Below are positions 26,560 to 35,740 of a stretch of DNA of 48,338 nucleotides, piece after piece. A model generated the notes under the pieces. It was not told the origin of the DNA and made no database searches. It saw only the letters and a program-made list of their open reading frames with translations. Within the stretch, counting starts at the first letter, position 1; each line of letters opens with the position of its first letter. This DNA is from Gammaproteobacteria bacterium (GTDB lineage: Bacteria; Pseudomonadota; Gammaproteobacteria; Pseudomonadales; Oleiphilaceae): the NCBI GenBank assembly GCA_002747055.1, contig PDSQ01000036.1, positions 1-48,338 of the forward strand. The letters are read 5' to 3'. The position numbers and the translations under genes were made by a program.

Positions 26560-27000
26560 ATGTCCGAAATCAAAATATACACTGACGGTGCCTGCCGTGG
26601 AAACCCAGGCCCGGGTGGTTGGGGCGTCGTTCTGACCTATGGCAAGCATGAGAAATGCCTGTGCGGCGGCGAGCTGAAAACAACCAACAATCGCATGGAG
26701 TTAATGGCGGCGATTAAAGGGTTGCAAGCATTGACACGTCGTTGTGAAGTTGACTTGTACACCGACTCGCAGTATGTCAGAAAAGGTATTACCGAGTGGA
26801 TTGTGAACTGGAAGAGAAATGGCTGGAAAACCGCTGGCAAGAAACCGGTGAAAAATGCCGATCTGTGGCAGGAATTGTCAACGCAGACTGAAAAGCATCA
26901 GGTAAACTGGCACTGGGTCAAAGGCCATGCGGGGCATCCCGGAAATGAAAAAGCGGATCAACTCGCCAACAATGGCGTCGATGAGGTATTGCAAACATGA
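26560..27000 (+). CDS. rnhA: Ribonuclease HI
   Basis: RNase HI degrades the RNA strand of RNA-DNA hybrids. All catalytic residues are seen: D9 (YTDG), E47 (NRMEL), D69 (YTDSQYV) and D133 (EKADQLAN), plus the active-site histidine in [10 protein letters not shown] (H123). The length of 146 is close to the E. coli enzyme (155), and the basic handle region [20 protein letters not shown] is present. Its TGA overlaps the dnaQ ATG (ATGA at 26997-27000), so the two genes are translationally coupled. Confidence 0.97.
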   Translation: MSEIKIYTDGACRGNPGPGGWGVVLTYGKHEKCLCGGELKTTNNRMELMAAIKGLQALTRRCEVDLYTDSQYVRKGITEWIVNWKRNGWKTAGKKPVKNADLWQELSTQTEKHQVNWHWVKGHAGHPGNEKADQLANNGVDEVLQT

Positions 27001-27698
27001 GACAAGTGGTACTGGATACAGAAACGACTGGACTGGAAACCAGCCGGGGGCACAGGATTATTGAAATAGGCTGTGTCGAACTGGTGGATCGAAGGCTGAC
27101 TAGGCATAGTTATCACCAATACATCAACCCTCAGCGCCCGGTTGACGAAGAAGCCTATCAAGTACACCAGATAGGCAATGACTTTTTGGCGGACAAGCCG
27201 GTATTTGCCGAGGTGGCTGACGAATTTCTCCAGTTTATCGAGGGTGCCGAACTGATCATTCACAATGCCGCGTTTGATGTTGGTTTTATCGACTACGAAT
27301 TTTCTCTGCTTGGCGGCCGGTTAAAGCGGGTATCGGATTATTGCAGTGTGCTCGATACCTTGACGTATGCCAGAAAAAAACACCCAGGTCAGAAGAACAA
27401 TCTGGATGCACTTTGCCTACGTTATGGTATCGATAATAGTCACCGGGAACTACACGGGGCTTTGCTCGATGCAGAGATTCTAGCCGATGTCTATCTTGCC
27501 ATGACCGGAGGGCAGACCAGTTTAATGCTCGATGCCAGTGATGAGGCTGATGGAGAAGCGTCAGCCAGCATTGTTCGGCTGCCCGAGCGGCGGGCTAGGC
27601 TGAAGGTTATACGCGCAAACGAAGAAGAATTGAAAGCACATGAGTCCAAACTGGACGCAATAGACTCGGTAAGCAAGGGTTCAATTTGGCGTCAATAA
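26997..27698 (+). CDS. dnaQ: DNA polymerase III epsilon subunit (3'-5' proofreading exonuclease)
   Basis: This 233-residue DnaQ proofreads for the replicative polymerase. DEDDh motifs are DTETTGLE (D7, E9) for Exo[15 protein letters not shown] for ExoII and [19 protein letters not shown] for ExoIII. The C-terminal 50 residues ([24 protein letters not shown]) form the flexible tail that binds the alpha subunit. It overlaps rnhA by 4 bp. In E. coli the two genes are adjacent but divergent, while Pseudomonas has the same-strand order seen here. Confidence 0.96.
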   Translation: MRQVVLDTETTGLETSRGHRIIEIGCVELVDRRLTRHSYHQYINPQRPVDEEAYQVHQIGNDFLADKPVFAEVADEFLQFIEGAELIIHNAAFDVGFIDYEFSLLGGRLKRVSDYCSVLDTLTYARKKHPGQKNNLDALCLRYGIDNSHRELHGALLDAEILADVYLAMTGGQTSLMLDASDEADGEASASIVRLPERRARLKVIRANEEELKAHESKLDAIDSVSKGSIWRQ

Positions 27699-27899
27699 GG
27701 CAGGGTGTAAGAAATAAGCTATTCTTAACATAAGCGAACCGATAACCGCCGTTTGGTCGAGACCTTTTGTAAGCGGGGGGTATTGTCCGGTTCCTTGTTA
27801 TGCCTGAATTTTGTGATATAACTAAACAATGCTATTGAATTTTTCTGTACTTGTCAGAGGTAGACAGAACCTCTGGCAGCGTTGAGGATCTGACACCCA

Positions 27900-29609
27900 A
27901 TGTCTCAATCTCTGGCAGCAAATACGGCTTCCTTTGAACTGGTGCGCGGCGAAGTCGAAACGACAATCCGGCAAGCGGAACAAAGTCTCGACCAGTTTCA
28001 GGAAAACCGGGAGAGTAGTGAAGATTTACAAAACTGCGTTGATTTTATCAATCAACTCAGAGGCATTTTCGTGTTGGTGCAGCTCCAGGGCGGGGTGATG
28101 CTGTGCCAGGAAGCGGTTTCTCTGGCCAATGAGGTACCGGTGGGCGCGACCGACGATAAAAATACCCTGCTTACCACCCTGAATAACTCGTTATTTGTCT
28201 TACGCCGATATATAGAGTATTTCCGGAATGTCGGGCAGGATCACCCAGAACTGTTATTGCCGATCATCAACGAGCTGCGTACCGCACGAAACGTCAAGGC
28301 GTTTCCGGACTCGCATTTTTTCGAGCTAGATGTCAACAAAGGTTGTGATTGCTGTTCACCTTTCAAAAATCAGCATTTTTTGCCTATCGATGATTTTGAT
28401 CATCACGCAAGGCGTTACCGCCAGATGTATCAAATCGCACTGCTTGGCTTTATTCGAGAGAAAGATCTCGATGTCAGTTTCAAGGTGTTGGCTCGTTCAA
28501 TGGAAGGGTTTTCGCGATTGTCGGGGCAAACCCCTTTGAGGCAATTGTGGTGCCTGGTAAACATTGTGGCGAATGCGATGGGTGAGTCTGGGATGATAAT
28601 GACTCATCCCCGGAAAAGACTGTTTATGAAGATCGAGAAATACACCAAGGAAATGGTCTATCTCGGGCGGGTCGCGACATCTAAAACCGCGCCGGATTCT
28701 ATAATTCGAGAATTGGTTTTTTTGCTCGCTCTGAGTGGCTCCAGTTCGGAAAACACCTTGTTTGTACTCAATAGCTATGGCAAAGAGCCGCTGGAGTTCA
28801 GTGATGAACATATGATCCGGCATCGCAAGTTACTGTTCGGCCCAGGCGTGGATACGTTAGAAGCACTATCGACTGCATTTCAGGAAGAGCTGGCTCAGCT
28901 AAAAGACAAACTGGATATTATTGAACGAGGAATCGATCCGGATGTTTCGGATTTCAGCAATGTCGTCAGCCTGTTTCAGCGCTTGTCGGATACCTTGAAC
29001 ATGCTCGAATTACATCAACTGGCGGAGCTGATGGGTAAGCAGGTCGTGCTTTTGAATAAATGGTCCGAATCGGGCGTGGCACCCTGTGAAGAGGAATTGC
29101 TGGACATGGCTGACGCTGTATTGGCGATTGAACAGGCCAGTAAAAATATGGCCGAAACCGGCCTTTCCAGCGAAGTCGATGATTTGGCCAATTTTGATTC
29201 ATGTGTTTCCGACGATAGCCTGTTCCTGTCAGAAGCGATGAAAGTCGTGATCGGGGAAACCCATTCCGGAATAGCACTGACCAAGCGCGCAATTACCGCT
29301 TATATCGAATCAAACTATGATAAAGCCAACCTGGCCAATGTGTCGGCAACGCTTGCCGCCATGGCAGGCAGCATGAAAATGATTTCTCAGGAGCGTTTAG
29401 CTGCATCGATAGATAAATCGAATGAGGTCATTTGTTCGGAACTGATAGAAAATGCAACGAAACCGGATGAACGAAAGTTGGAGACTCTGGCTGACATACT
29501 GACTTCTCTGGAGTATTACATTGACAGTCTGGCGAAAAGAGAGGCCCCGAGCGATGGGTTGCTTGAGCTGACGGAAGAAAGTCTGAAGTCAATCGACTAC
29601 GTGATTTAG
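27900..29609 (+). CDS. fimL: FimL-like protein (twitching motility / cAMP signalling scaffold)
   Basis: This 569-residue protein resembles Pseudomonas aeruginosa FimL. The match includes the start FELVRGEVETTIRQAEQSLDQF, LRGIFVLVQLQGGVMLCQEAVSLA, LNNSLFVLRRYIEYF, PELLLPIINELRTAR and YRQMYQIALLGFIREKDLDVSFKVLAR. FimL is related to the N-terminal region of the chemosensory kinase ChpA but lacks phosphorylatable histidines. In Pseudomonas it connects FimV to PilG and adenylate cyclase CyaB, controlling type IV pili. No pil or chp genes are in this window. It lies downstream of dnaQ, as it does (more loosely) in Pseudomonas. The Shine-Dalgarno GAGG is rather far from the ATG. Confidence 0.82.
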   Translation: MSQSLAANTASFELVRGEVETTIRQAEQSLDQFQENRESSEDLQNCVDFINQLRGIFVLVQLQGGVMLCQEAVSLANEVPVGATDDKNTLLTTLNNSLFVLRRYIEYFRNVGQDHPELLLPIINELRTARNVKAFPDSHFFELDVNKGCDCCSPFKNQHFLPIDDFDHHARRYRQMYQIALLGFIREKDLDVSFKVLARSMEGFSRLSGQTPLRQLWCLVNIVANAMGESGMIMTHPRKRLFMKIEKYTKEMVYLGRVATSKTAPDSIIRELVFLLALSGSSSENTLFVLNSYGKEPLEFSDEHMIRHRKLLFGPGVDTLEALSTAFQEELAQLKDKLDIIERGIDPDVSDFSNVVSLFQRLSDTLNMLELHQLAELMGKQVVLLNKWSESGVAPCEEELLDMADAVLAIEQASKNMAETGLSSEVDDLANFDSCVSDDSLFLSEAMKVVIGETHSGIALTKRAITAYIESNYDKANLANVSATLAAMAGSMKMISQERLAASIDKSNEVICSELIENATKPDERKLETLADILTSLEYYIDSLAKREAPSDGLLELTEESLKSIDYVI

Positions 29610-29691
29610 GTGGTTTGTTCGTTGCGTCACTCCATTGACATCCGATATATTCGACGATTCTGATTGTAGGAGTGGGAAATCGGAACGGGTG

Positions 29692-29731
29692 GCAAAAAAA
29701 GGAGGCTTATCAGGCACTCCCCTTTTTTTGC
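29692..29731. terminator. Bidirectional terminator between fimL and the SCP2 gene
   Basis: Perfect 11-bp arms gcaaaaaaagg (29692-29702) and cctttttttgc (29721-29731) form a hairpin whose A and T runs serve both strands. It lies between the convergent fimL and SCP2-domain genes. Confidence 0.8.
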
Positions 29732-29735
29732 AGCG

Positions 29736-29757
29736 TTAAAATCCGGCTAAAGCCGGA
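29736..29757 (-). terminator. Terminator hairpin just after the SCP2 gene
   Basis: The stem tccggc/gccgga (29742-29747 with 29752-29757, loop taaa) is followed on the minus strand by TTTT. It begins 6 bp after the SCP2-domain gene stop and probably acts together with the larger hairpin at 29692-29731. Confidence 0.6.
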
Positions 29758-29763
29758 CAGCGA

Positions 29764-30078
29764 CTAACCCATGTTGAATAGTTCACTCAACTTGGTTGCC
29801 AGCATCATGTCGCCTTCTGCTCGCAACTCACCTGCCATAAAAGCTTGCATTCCATCAGTTTCACCGCTTACGATGCCCTTGAGCGTTTCTGTTGTCATGA
29901 TCAGTGTTACGGATGGCGCATCGTCGTCACCTTGAACCAGCTCACAATTTCCATCTTTAATGATGATATGGTGATTATCCCCATCTTCGATATCAAATTG
30001 GAAGATTAAGTCCTGATCTTCTGCTGCACTGGGATTAAAGTTGTTTTTCAGTTGTTCAAAGATTTTTGCTACTGGCAT
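29764..30078 (-). CDS. SCP2 sterol-carrier-domain protein
   Basis: This 104-residue protein is a stand-alone SCP2 domain, a lipid-binding fold with a hydrophobic tunnel. The pattern LIFQFDIEDGDNHHIIIKDGNCELVQGDDDAPSVTLIMTTETLKGIVSGETDGMQAFMAGELRAEGDMMLATKLSELF is textbook for the family. The ATG at 30076-30078 with an AAAGGA Shine-Dalgarno is preferred; longer in-frame extensions lack one. Such small SCP2 proteins occur in many gammaproteobacteria and their ligand is unknown. It is divergent from sohB. Confidence 0.88.
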   Translation of the reverse strand: MPVAKIFEQLKNNFNPSAAEDQDLIFQFDIEDGDNHHIIIKDGNCELVQGDDDAPSVTLIMTTETLKGIVSGETDGMQAFMAGELRAEGDMMLATKLSELFNMG

Positions 30079-30263
30079 TTTACTATCCTTTGGTTTTCTG
30101 TTAGGCAGGGTGAATTTAAGGTGAATAGCGTTCCATGTCAACACCAAGCGAACGCTTGTTTAAAAAAAGTTTACCCATTTGGCGATTTTGGATTGGAATT
30201 CCAGGATTCATCCCAATTAACACAAGTAGTTTGCAAGCTTAGCCATTATTTGAGGGAACTATT

Positions 30264-31304
30264 TTGGAATTTTTAACTGAATATGGGCTTTTTTTAGCCA
30301 AAGCTGTGACAATTGTCGTTTCTGTACTGTTAATCGTATCGGCTGTTGCCGCGCTCGCCGTCAAGGAAAAAAAGCGTGAATCAGGGCATATCGAAGTCAA
30401 TGACTTGAACAAAAAACTCAAAGATATAAAAACTGCCATCCAGTCCACAACGCTTGAAAAAGACGAACTGAAAGCACTCGCCAAAAAAGAAAAACAAAAA
30501 GCCAAGGAAAAGAAAAAACACAAGGGCGATACCCAATCGGAAGTGAAAAAGAATGTGTATGTCATCGAGTTTGATGGCGATATCAAAGCATCGCAAACCA
30601 GTGCGCTGCGCGAAACGATCACCGGGGTGCTGGCTGTCGCGACTAAAAACGATGAGGTGGTCGTCAAGGTCGAGAGTGGTGGTGGGATGGTGCATTCTTA
30701 CGGATTGGCATCGGCCCAGTTGGACAGAATCAAAAAGAAGGGTATTCCGCTGACGGTTTGTGTCGATAAAGTCGCTGCCAGTGGCGGTTATATGATGGCT
30801 TGTGTGGCAGACAAAATCATTGCCTCGCCGTTTGCCGTATTGGGTTCGATCGGAGTGGTCGCCCAGGTGCCCAATGTGCACCGGCTGTTAAAGAAAAATG
30901 ATATCGACTTCGATGTGATAACGGCGGGCGAATACAAACGAACGATGACGGTTTTTGGTGAAAACACCGAAAAAGGCCGACAAAAATTTATTCAAGACCT
31001 GGAAGACACTCACGTCTTGTTCAAACAATTTGTCAGTGAACATCGACCCGTGGTTGCGATCGACCAAGTCGCCAATGGTGATATCTGGTATGGACAACGA
31101 GCATTGGACGTGCAACTGGTCGATGACCTGATGACCTCGGATGAATACCTGGCCGGCCAGTGTGATTCTGGTCAGGTTTATCAGTTGAAATTCCACGAGA
31201 AAAAAACAATACAGGAAAAATTGGGCCTGGCGGTTTCAGCGGGGATAGAGAGGGCAGTGACAAGGCTGATCACTGCCGCCCAGAAGGCAAATTATTTCAG
31301 TTAG
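30264..31304 (+). CDS. sohB: SohB, inner-membrane serine peptidase (SppA family)
   Basis: This 346-residue protein is a SohB-type peptidase of the S49 family. The start MEFLTEYGLFLAK, from a TTG codon (30264-30266) with a GAGGGA Shine-Dalgarno, matches the E. coli SohB N-terminus, so the rare start is well supported. One transmembrane helix (about 10-33) is followed by a very lysine-rich linker (50-90), then the protease domain with nucleophile S173 (VAASGGYM) and general-base K225 (GEYKRT). It is thought to degrade membrane or periplasmic peptides. Confidence 0.93.
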   Translation: MEFLTEYGLFLAKAVTIVVSVLLIVSAVAALAVKEKKRESGHIEVNDLNKKLKDIKTAIQSTTLEKDELKALAKKEKQKAKEKKKHKGDTQSEVKKNVYVIEFDGDIKASQTSALRETITGVLAVATKNDEVVVKVESGGGMVHSYGLASAQLDRIKKKGIPLTVCVDKVAASGGYMMACVADKIIASPFAVLGSIGVVAQVPNVHRLLKKNDIDFDVITAGEYKRTMTVFGENTEKGRQKFIQDLEDTHVLFKQFVSEHRPVVAIDQVANGDIWYGQRALDVQLVDDLMTSDEYLAGQCDSGQVYQLKFHEKKTIQEKLGLAVSAGIERAVTRLITAAQKANYFS

Positions 31305-31353
31305 TGTTTTTATAGCCGCCTGAAAACAGGTCATCTTCATCTGCTCAGTTGAT

Positions 31354-31395
31354 GATGCGAGTTGCAAAAGCACTGCGTGCGTTGCGCCTCGCATC
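31354..31395. repeat. Inverted repeat between convergent sohB and TPR-methyltransferase genes
   Basis: Arms gatgcgag (31354-31361) and ctcgcatc (31388-31395) enclose 26 bases with further partial pairing. No clear T-tract follows on either strand, so calling it a terminator is uncertain. Confidence 0.4.
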
Positions 31396-31405
31396 GAAAA
31401 GCGGA

Positions 31406-33349
31406 CTAGGCGGATTTGACTTTCGAGTAGACCTTTAGCTGTTCGCCTTCATTCCCGGCCTCGATATCCGAGATGGCGACAAGACCGGTTTCGTTCAATA
31501 TGGTTGCTATCTGCGCCTTGCTGTTTCGGTCTTTTCTAAACAACATTTGCTTGCATCCGGCAAGTGAGTAGAACCAGGATTGCTGGCTGATCGGATGGTT
31601 TGGCGTGCTGGCGATCAGTTGCAGCACTTCCAAACGCATTTGCCTGACGTTTTCAGCGGTGGCAACGCGATGCACTTGTTGCAATTGGTTGATAACCTGT
31701 TCCAGTTCCGGAGCAGTTTGTTTCAATCCGATACGAATCAGGCCCTGGCTATCCAGTATCCGCTTCGCCGCGTGAATCAGAGCAATATCGTCACAGTGAG
31801 CAGCGTGGATTTCGATAATGTCGAAACAGCATTCGATGTCCTGAATGTCTGATGCTTTGTCGAAAACGTTAAACTCTATATTTGTCAAGCCCAGTTGTCT
31901 GGCCTGGTAAATACCATAGGCGACATTTTCTTCGTTTTTATCGAGTGCGATGATATGTATATTGTCAAAAGAGCGGGCCAGGCGGATTGCTCTTTCACCC
32001 GATTCGCAGCCTATGATCAACAGACAGGTCGCATTGTGCCACAGGCTGTTGGGTACGTTTTGATAGCCTACCTCTTCACTCAGCGCGCGAGCATAGGAGG
32101 AGCGGGAGTTATACGGAAGCTGTTGCCATTTAGGGTAGGCACTGAAGGCATAAGGTGAATCAAACCCGCGTGCCAGTGTCGCATCACGGTGTGGTAAAGA
32201 AAACCGGATCGCATGCAGGTCACATTTAATGTACAGGTTTTTTTCCAGTAACGGTTGCAAGCCGGTCGGCCAGTCTGAAAGATCCATAGTGAGTAGTTTG
32301 TAGCTGTAATTTTGTGCATACAACTGTTTGTACATGCTGACTATGATAAGCGCACCGATGATATCGGCCGGATGCCAGTTCGTTTGCAGCGTGTTGCGGA
32401 TACATTGATCCAGGTCTTCGATAAACAGGGTTTCTTCGGCCGTGGCGGTCAGCAAATAGTCGGTTTGCTCGCCCAGCAAGCCTAGGCCTATTGCCAGTTT
32501 TTGCAAATCATCGCGCAACGCACCGGTTTGCGATACTTCAATGACGATATGCTGTCTTAGCAGGGTTATCAGTTCCTCTACCTGAGTATTATGGATACAA
32601 CCGGTCGCAAGTAGGCTGAGTAAGAGCTGGTCTTTGGCCAGTGTATCAATGTCCAGAGTGCAGTCTTCATTGCCGAGGTCATATTTTGCTTTGATCAGCG
32701 AGCTTGCCAGATTGCCCAGTTTAACGTGTTGAAACTCATCCAAAGAGAACAGATGCAGCAGGTCGTTCTCCAGCTCTTGGTCATAGCTATCAGCGGTTAG
32801 TTGCGCGCAACACTCGGCTAAAATGCTTTGGCCGGCCTGATTCAATACGCCTTTTTTCATTAGCGACCGATAGCGCAGGAATGCACCCAGGTAGTCGTTT
32901 TTCAGGTAGTGGCAAAGTGCTATTGACGAAAATGCCTGAACATTGGAGTTGTCATAGGCAAGTGCCCGATCAAAGAAGGCTTCAGCCTGATCAAACTCTT
33001 TTTGCAGCAAGGAAACGAAGCCACGATTGGACCAATAAGACGCCTTTTCTGGATGCTGCCTGATTGCCGCTTCAATCAGTTCTCTCGCTTCTTGAAGATT
33101 ACCTTCATCCAGTGCCAAGCGGCCTTTCAGGTTTAGTGCATCTGCCGAAAAAGGCAGACGAGCCAGAATGGTATCGAGCAGTTCTGCCGCCTTGTCTCTG
33201 GACTGCATCCGGTGGAGCTTGTCTAAACTGGCATTGTTGGACATTTGATACCATCGGTTCGCGTCAATCAACTGGCGGGCCGTAGTGGCATCCATGCCGT
33301 CGATGGGTGAAAATTCATCAAATGTTTCTAACGCTTGTAAGGTTTGCAT
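31406..33349 (-). CDS. TPR protein with a C-terminal SAM-methyltransferase-like domain, downstream of flagellin
   Basis: This 647-residue protein begins with about three TPR units (about 50-165, such as ADALNLKGRLALDEGNLQEARELIEAAIRQHPEKASYW). A helical middle follows, then SPYAFSAYPKWQQL (398-411), resembling the YPRW segment that precedes the methyltransferase domain in a family of TPR-methyltransferases. The Rossmann part has motif I LLIIGCESGERAIRLA at 443-458 and ALDKNEENVAYG. The downstream FDIIEIHAAHCDD aligns with the usual motif II/III region. It starts 76 bp after the flagellin stop on the same strand. From that context, flagellin or flagellin-glycan methylation, or a chaperone-like role, is plausible. 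Loss of catalytic activity cannot be excluded. Confidence 0.75.
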   Translation of the reverse strand: MQTLQALETFDEFSPIDGMDATTARQLIDANRWYQMSNNASLDKLHRMQSRDKAAELLDTILARLPFSADALNLKGRLALDEGNLQEARELIEAAIRQHPEKASYWSNRGFVSLLQKEFDQAEAFFDRALAYDNSNVQAFSSIALCHYLKNDYLGAFLRYRSLMKKGVLNQAGQSILAECCAQLTADSYDQELENDLLHLFSLDEFQHVKLGNLASSLIKAKYDLGNEDCTLDIDTLAKDQLLLSLLATGCIHNTQVEELITLLRQHIVIEVSQTGALRDDLQKLAIGLGLLGEQTDYLLTATAEETLFIEDLDQCIRNTLQTNWHPADIIGALIIVSMYKQLYAQNYSYKLLTMDLSDWPTGLQPLLEKNLYIKCDLHAIRFSLPHRDATLARGFDSPYAFSAYPKWQQLPYNSRSSYARALSEEVGYQNVPNSLWHNATCLLIIGCESGERAIRLARSFDNIHIIALDKNEENVAYGIYQARQLGLTNIEFNVFDKASDIQDIECCFDIIEIHAAHCDDIALIHAAKRILDSQGLIRIGLKQTAPELEQVINQLQQVHRVATAENVRQMRLEVLQLIASTPNHPISQQSWFYSLAGCKQMLFRKDRNSKAQIATILNETGLVAISDIEAGNEGEQLKVYSKVKSA

Positions 33350-33384
33350 GACCTACTCCCCTGATTGGTTACGGTCGGTGTTTT

Positions 33385-33420
33385 TCTGTCTATCTGTCTG
33401 TCTTGCTATTTGTCTATCTC
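33385..33420. repeat. Degenerate tetranucleotide (tctg/tcta) tract
   Basis: A run of tctg, tcta and tctt units occupies most of the 76-bp spacer between the flagellin gene and the TPR-methyltransferase gene, inside the Shine-Dalgarno-proximal region of the latter. Confidence 0.55.
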
Positions 33421-33425
33421 GTCAA

Positions 33426-35486
33426 TTACCCCTGCAGCAACTGCAAGACCTGCTGTGGTTGACCATTTGCCTGAGACAAAATGGATAGCCCTGCCTGTTG
33501 GAGGACCTGAGTCCGAGACAATTCTGCTGTTTCTGCCGCGAAATCGGCATCTCGTATTCTCGAGTTTGCCGCTGTCAGATTTTCCGAGGCGATTGACTGG
33601 TTAGAAATCGTTGATTCAAAACGGTTTTGAATCGCACCCAGATTGGCGCGTTGCAAGTTAATCAAGTTCAACGCATTGTCGACCGAATCCAGGGCAAGCA
33701 GAGCGCCATCGACTGTTGAAATGTCGATATCCTGAACCAGTTGGCCGTGTTCATTGGAGCCATAAGTGCCGATTTCAAATCCGGTTTTAGCGATATCACC
33801 GGTGATAGTATCGAGTTTGATTTGTCCGGCAGATTGCAGGGTCAACGTGCTTTGGGTGGTGTCGGGGTCGGGCGTGCCGGTCTGGCCGATGCCAGCCAAA
33901 CTCAGTGAGCCGCCCAGATTGCTCAATGTAATGTTCCGGCCATCGTCAGCGATTAGTCGATAGGTATCGCCCAAAGCTTCAGCTCGTACACCGGTTTGGC
34001 CTGCCTTGTTATTGACTGCGGAGATGATGGTATTTTGCTTGTCCGCAACGGTATCAGCCGCACTGTAGCTAATATTGATAGTGACACCGTTGATATCCAG
34101 GCTACCGGATTCAGCGGTGCCGGTGGCAATGGCGCTGGCATTGAACACCGTGGCGTTGACAATGGCTCTGACGCCGGTCTGTTCCGCGATCTGGTTAATG
34201 GCTTCCGCTTTTGCAATGGCACTGGTATCTCGTAAAGTGCTCGATGCCGTGTCATAAGATTCCAAAGTCGGGCCAACCGGAACTCCGTTGATCACGATAT
34301 CACCGGTTGTTAGTGCTTGGTCGTCCACTTCCTGACCAATTGCCCCGCTGTTATTGCCGCTAAATTTGCCGACCGCCAAGCCGGCGTTCGCTATGTTACC
34401 GGTTGTGGTATCCAGCGCGATGGTCGAACCATCGCTTGATATAAGCGTAAATGAGCCTGAATAGGTGCCGGCTGTTGTCAGTCCGGCACCGGCCAGTAGG
34501 GCGGCACCGCCAGCAACGATAATATTTCTGCCATCCTCCGCAGTAAGTGAAACTCCCGTCGCAGTGTTGCCGTTAAAATGGGCAACGACACCGGTTTGTC
34601 CAGTATTCTGGTTAATGACATTGACGATGTTTTCGAGGTTGGCTTCATCGGTAATACTGCTATTGGCCGCGATGTTGATGGAGACTGAATTGATTGTAAT
34701 GGCACCGGTTGCCGCTGAGGCATCGAATGTCGTGGTGCCGCTGATAGTGGTATTGTTAACAACCGCTTCGATACCGGTTCGATCACTTTTGGCATTGATC
34801 GCCGCGGCTTTTGCGATTGCAGACACTTCCTGGTCAGCGCTTGAGAAGGCATCATCGACACCGCTCGACGCGCCGATGGCTATACCGTTGATAACCAGAT
34901 CACCTGCGGCCATCTGGGTTGCCGGATTGCTCGTTCCGCCCTGTTGATCCGAACTGATACCGTCAGTATTGGCGGCACCGAGCTGGTCTACCGTTGCACC
35001 GTCGATGCCAAAGGTGACACTTTCGCCTTCATTGGCGCCAATTTGAAACGTGACTTCGGAAAATGTGCCGTCCAACAATTTGGTGCCGTTGAAGTTGGTT
35101 TGTTCCGAGATACGCTTTATCTCGGTTTTAAGCTGACTTACTTCCTGATTCAGCGCCGCTCTGTCAATGTCGCTGTTGGTTGCGTTGGCAGATTGCAGTG
35201 CCAGATCCCTTATTCGGAGTAAACCTTCAGTCATTGCTCCCAGCGCACCTTCAGCCGTCTGCGCCAGGGAAACTCCATCGCCGGAATTCCTGATGGCGAC
35301 ACTCAGACCCCGTACCTGGGAGGTGAACCGAGTTGAAATTGCCAGCCCGGCGGCATCATCTTTCGCACTGTTGATACGAAGACCAGAGGAAAGTCTCTGC
35401 AGCGCTGTCTGGTTGGCAGCCTGGGATGTGTCCAGGTTTCTCTGCGCATTGATTGACGCGATGTTTGTGTTGATTATCTGAGGCAT
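33426..35486 (-). CDS. fliC: Flagellin, large, with internally duplicated variable domain
   Basis: This 686-residue flagellin polymerises into the flagellar filament. The N-terminal D0/D1 region (1-170: NTNIASINAQRNL, LQRLSSGLRINSAKDDAAGLAIS, and the TLR5-type region around 88-97) and the C-terminal D1/D0 region (595-686: LQRANLGAIQNRF, ENLTAANSRIRDADFAAETAEL, QAGLSILSQAN) are well conserved. The surface-exposed middle consists of two flagellin-hook-IN-type units in 200-residue register: GDLVIN at 195 and GDIVIN at 395, and LDTTTGNIA at 358 and LDTITGDIA at 558. Typical flagellins are about 300-500 residues. The middle is rich in Ser and Thr, suitable for O-glycosylation by the neighbouring pse and maf products. 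A sigma-54-like promoter lies upstream. Confidence 0.95.
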   Translation of the reverse strand: MPQIINTNIASINAQRNLDTSQAANQTALQRLSSGLRINSAKDDAAGLAISTRFTSQVRGLSVAIRNSGDGVSLAQTAEGALGAMTEGLLRIRDLALQSANATNSDIDRAALNQEVSQLKTEIKRISEQTNFNGTKLLDGTFSEVTFQIGANEGESVTFGIDGATVDQLGAANTDGISSDQQGGTSNPATQMAAGDLVINGIAIGASSGVDDAFSSADQEVSAIAKAAAINAKSDRTGIEAVVNNTTISGTTTFDASAATGAITINSVSINIAANSSITDEANLENIVNVINQNTGQTGVVAHFNGNTATGVSLTAEDGRNIIVAGGAALLAGAGLTTAGTYSGSFTLISSDGSTIALDTTTGNIANAGLAVGKFSGNNSGAIGQEVDDQALTTGDIVINGVPVGPTLESYDTASSTLRDTSAIAKAEAINQIAEQTGVRAIVNATVFNASAIATGTAESGSLDINGVTINISYSAADTVADKQNTIISAVNNKAGQTGVRAEALGDTYRLIADDGRNITLSNLGGSLSLAGIGQTGTPDPDTTQSTLTLQSAGQIKLDTITGDIAKTGFEIGTYGSNEHGQLVQDIDISTVDGALLALDSVDNALNLINLQRANLGAIQNRFESTISNQSIASENLTAANSRIRDADFAAETAELSRTQVLQQAGLSILSQANGQPQQVLQLLQG
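33705..34904 (-). repeat. Two tandem 200-codon units inside flagellin
   Basis: Codons 195-394 (34904-34305) and 395-594 (34304-33705) encode units with the same ordered landmarks: a GD(L/I)VING start, SAIAKA-AIN, TGxxAxVN, INxVxINI, GQTGV, DGRNI, then LDTxTG(N/D)IA. The two are diverged but aligned nearly gap-free, with a 3-residue offset near DGRNI. Confidence 0.85.
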
Positions 35487-35587
35487 AACGTTTCCCCTTG
35501 CTTTAAAACCACCGGTGATTATGTGATTAAAACCGGCAACCAGTTTAAAATGGTAGTGGCAATCGAAATTGTCCTTGCCTGTGGTTA

Positions 35588-35603
35588 AGCCAAAGTTGTG
35601 CCA
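35588..35603 (-). promoter_or_regulatory. Sigma-54-type promoter of flagellin
   Basis: On the minus strand the sequence reads TGGCACAACTTTGGCT, with GG and GC exactly 10 bases apart as in the -24/-12 elements. One base differs from the TTGC consensus. Transcription would start around 35577, giving a leader of about 90 nt. Sigma-54 control of flagellin by a FlrA/FleQ-type cascade is known in several gammaproteobacteria. Confidence 0.65.
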
Positions 35604-35740
35604 GGTTTGAATAAATTTTTTTGGTTGACAGTAAATCGGATTTATAACAATCAGTTAGCTGATATGTGAAACCTTGATCCAGAATATCGACTGGTTTGTG
35701 TGTGTCGTTAGTTTGGCTGGAGGAAGGGGGTTGCCACCTT

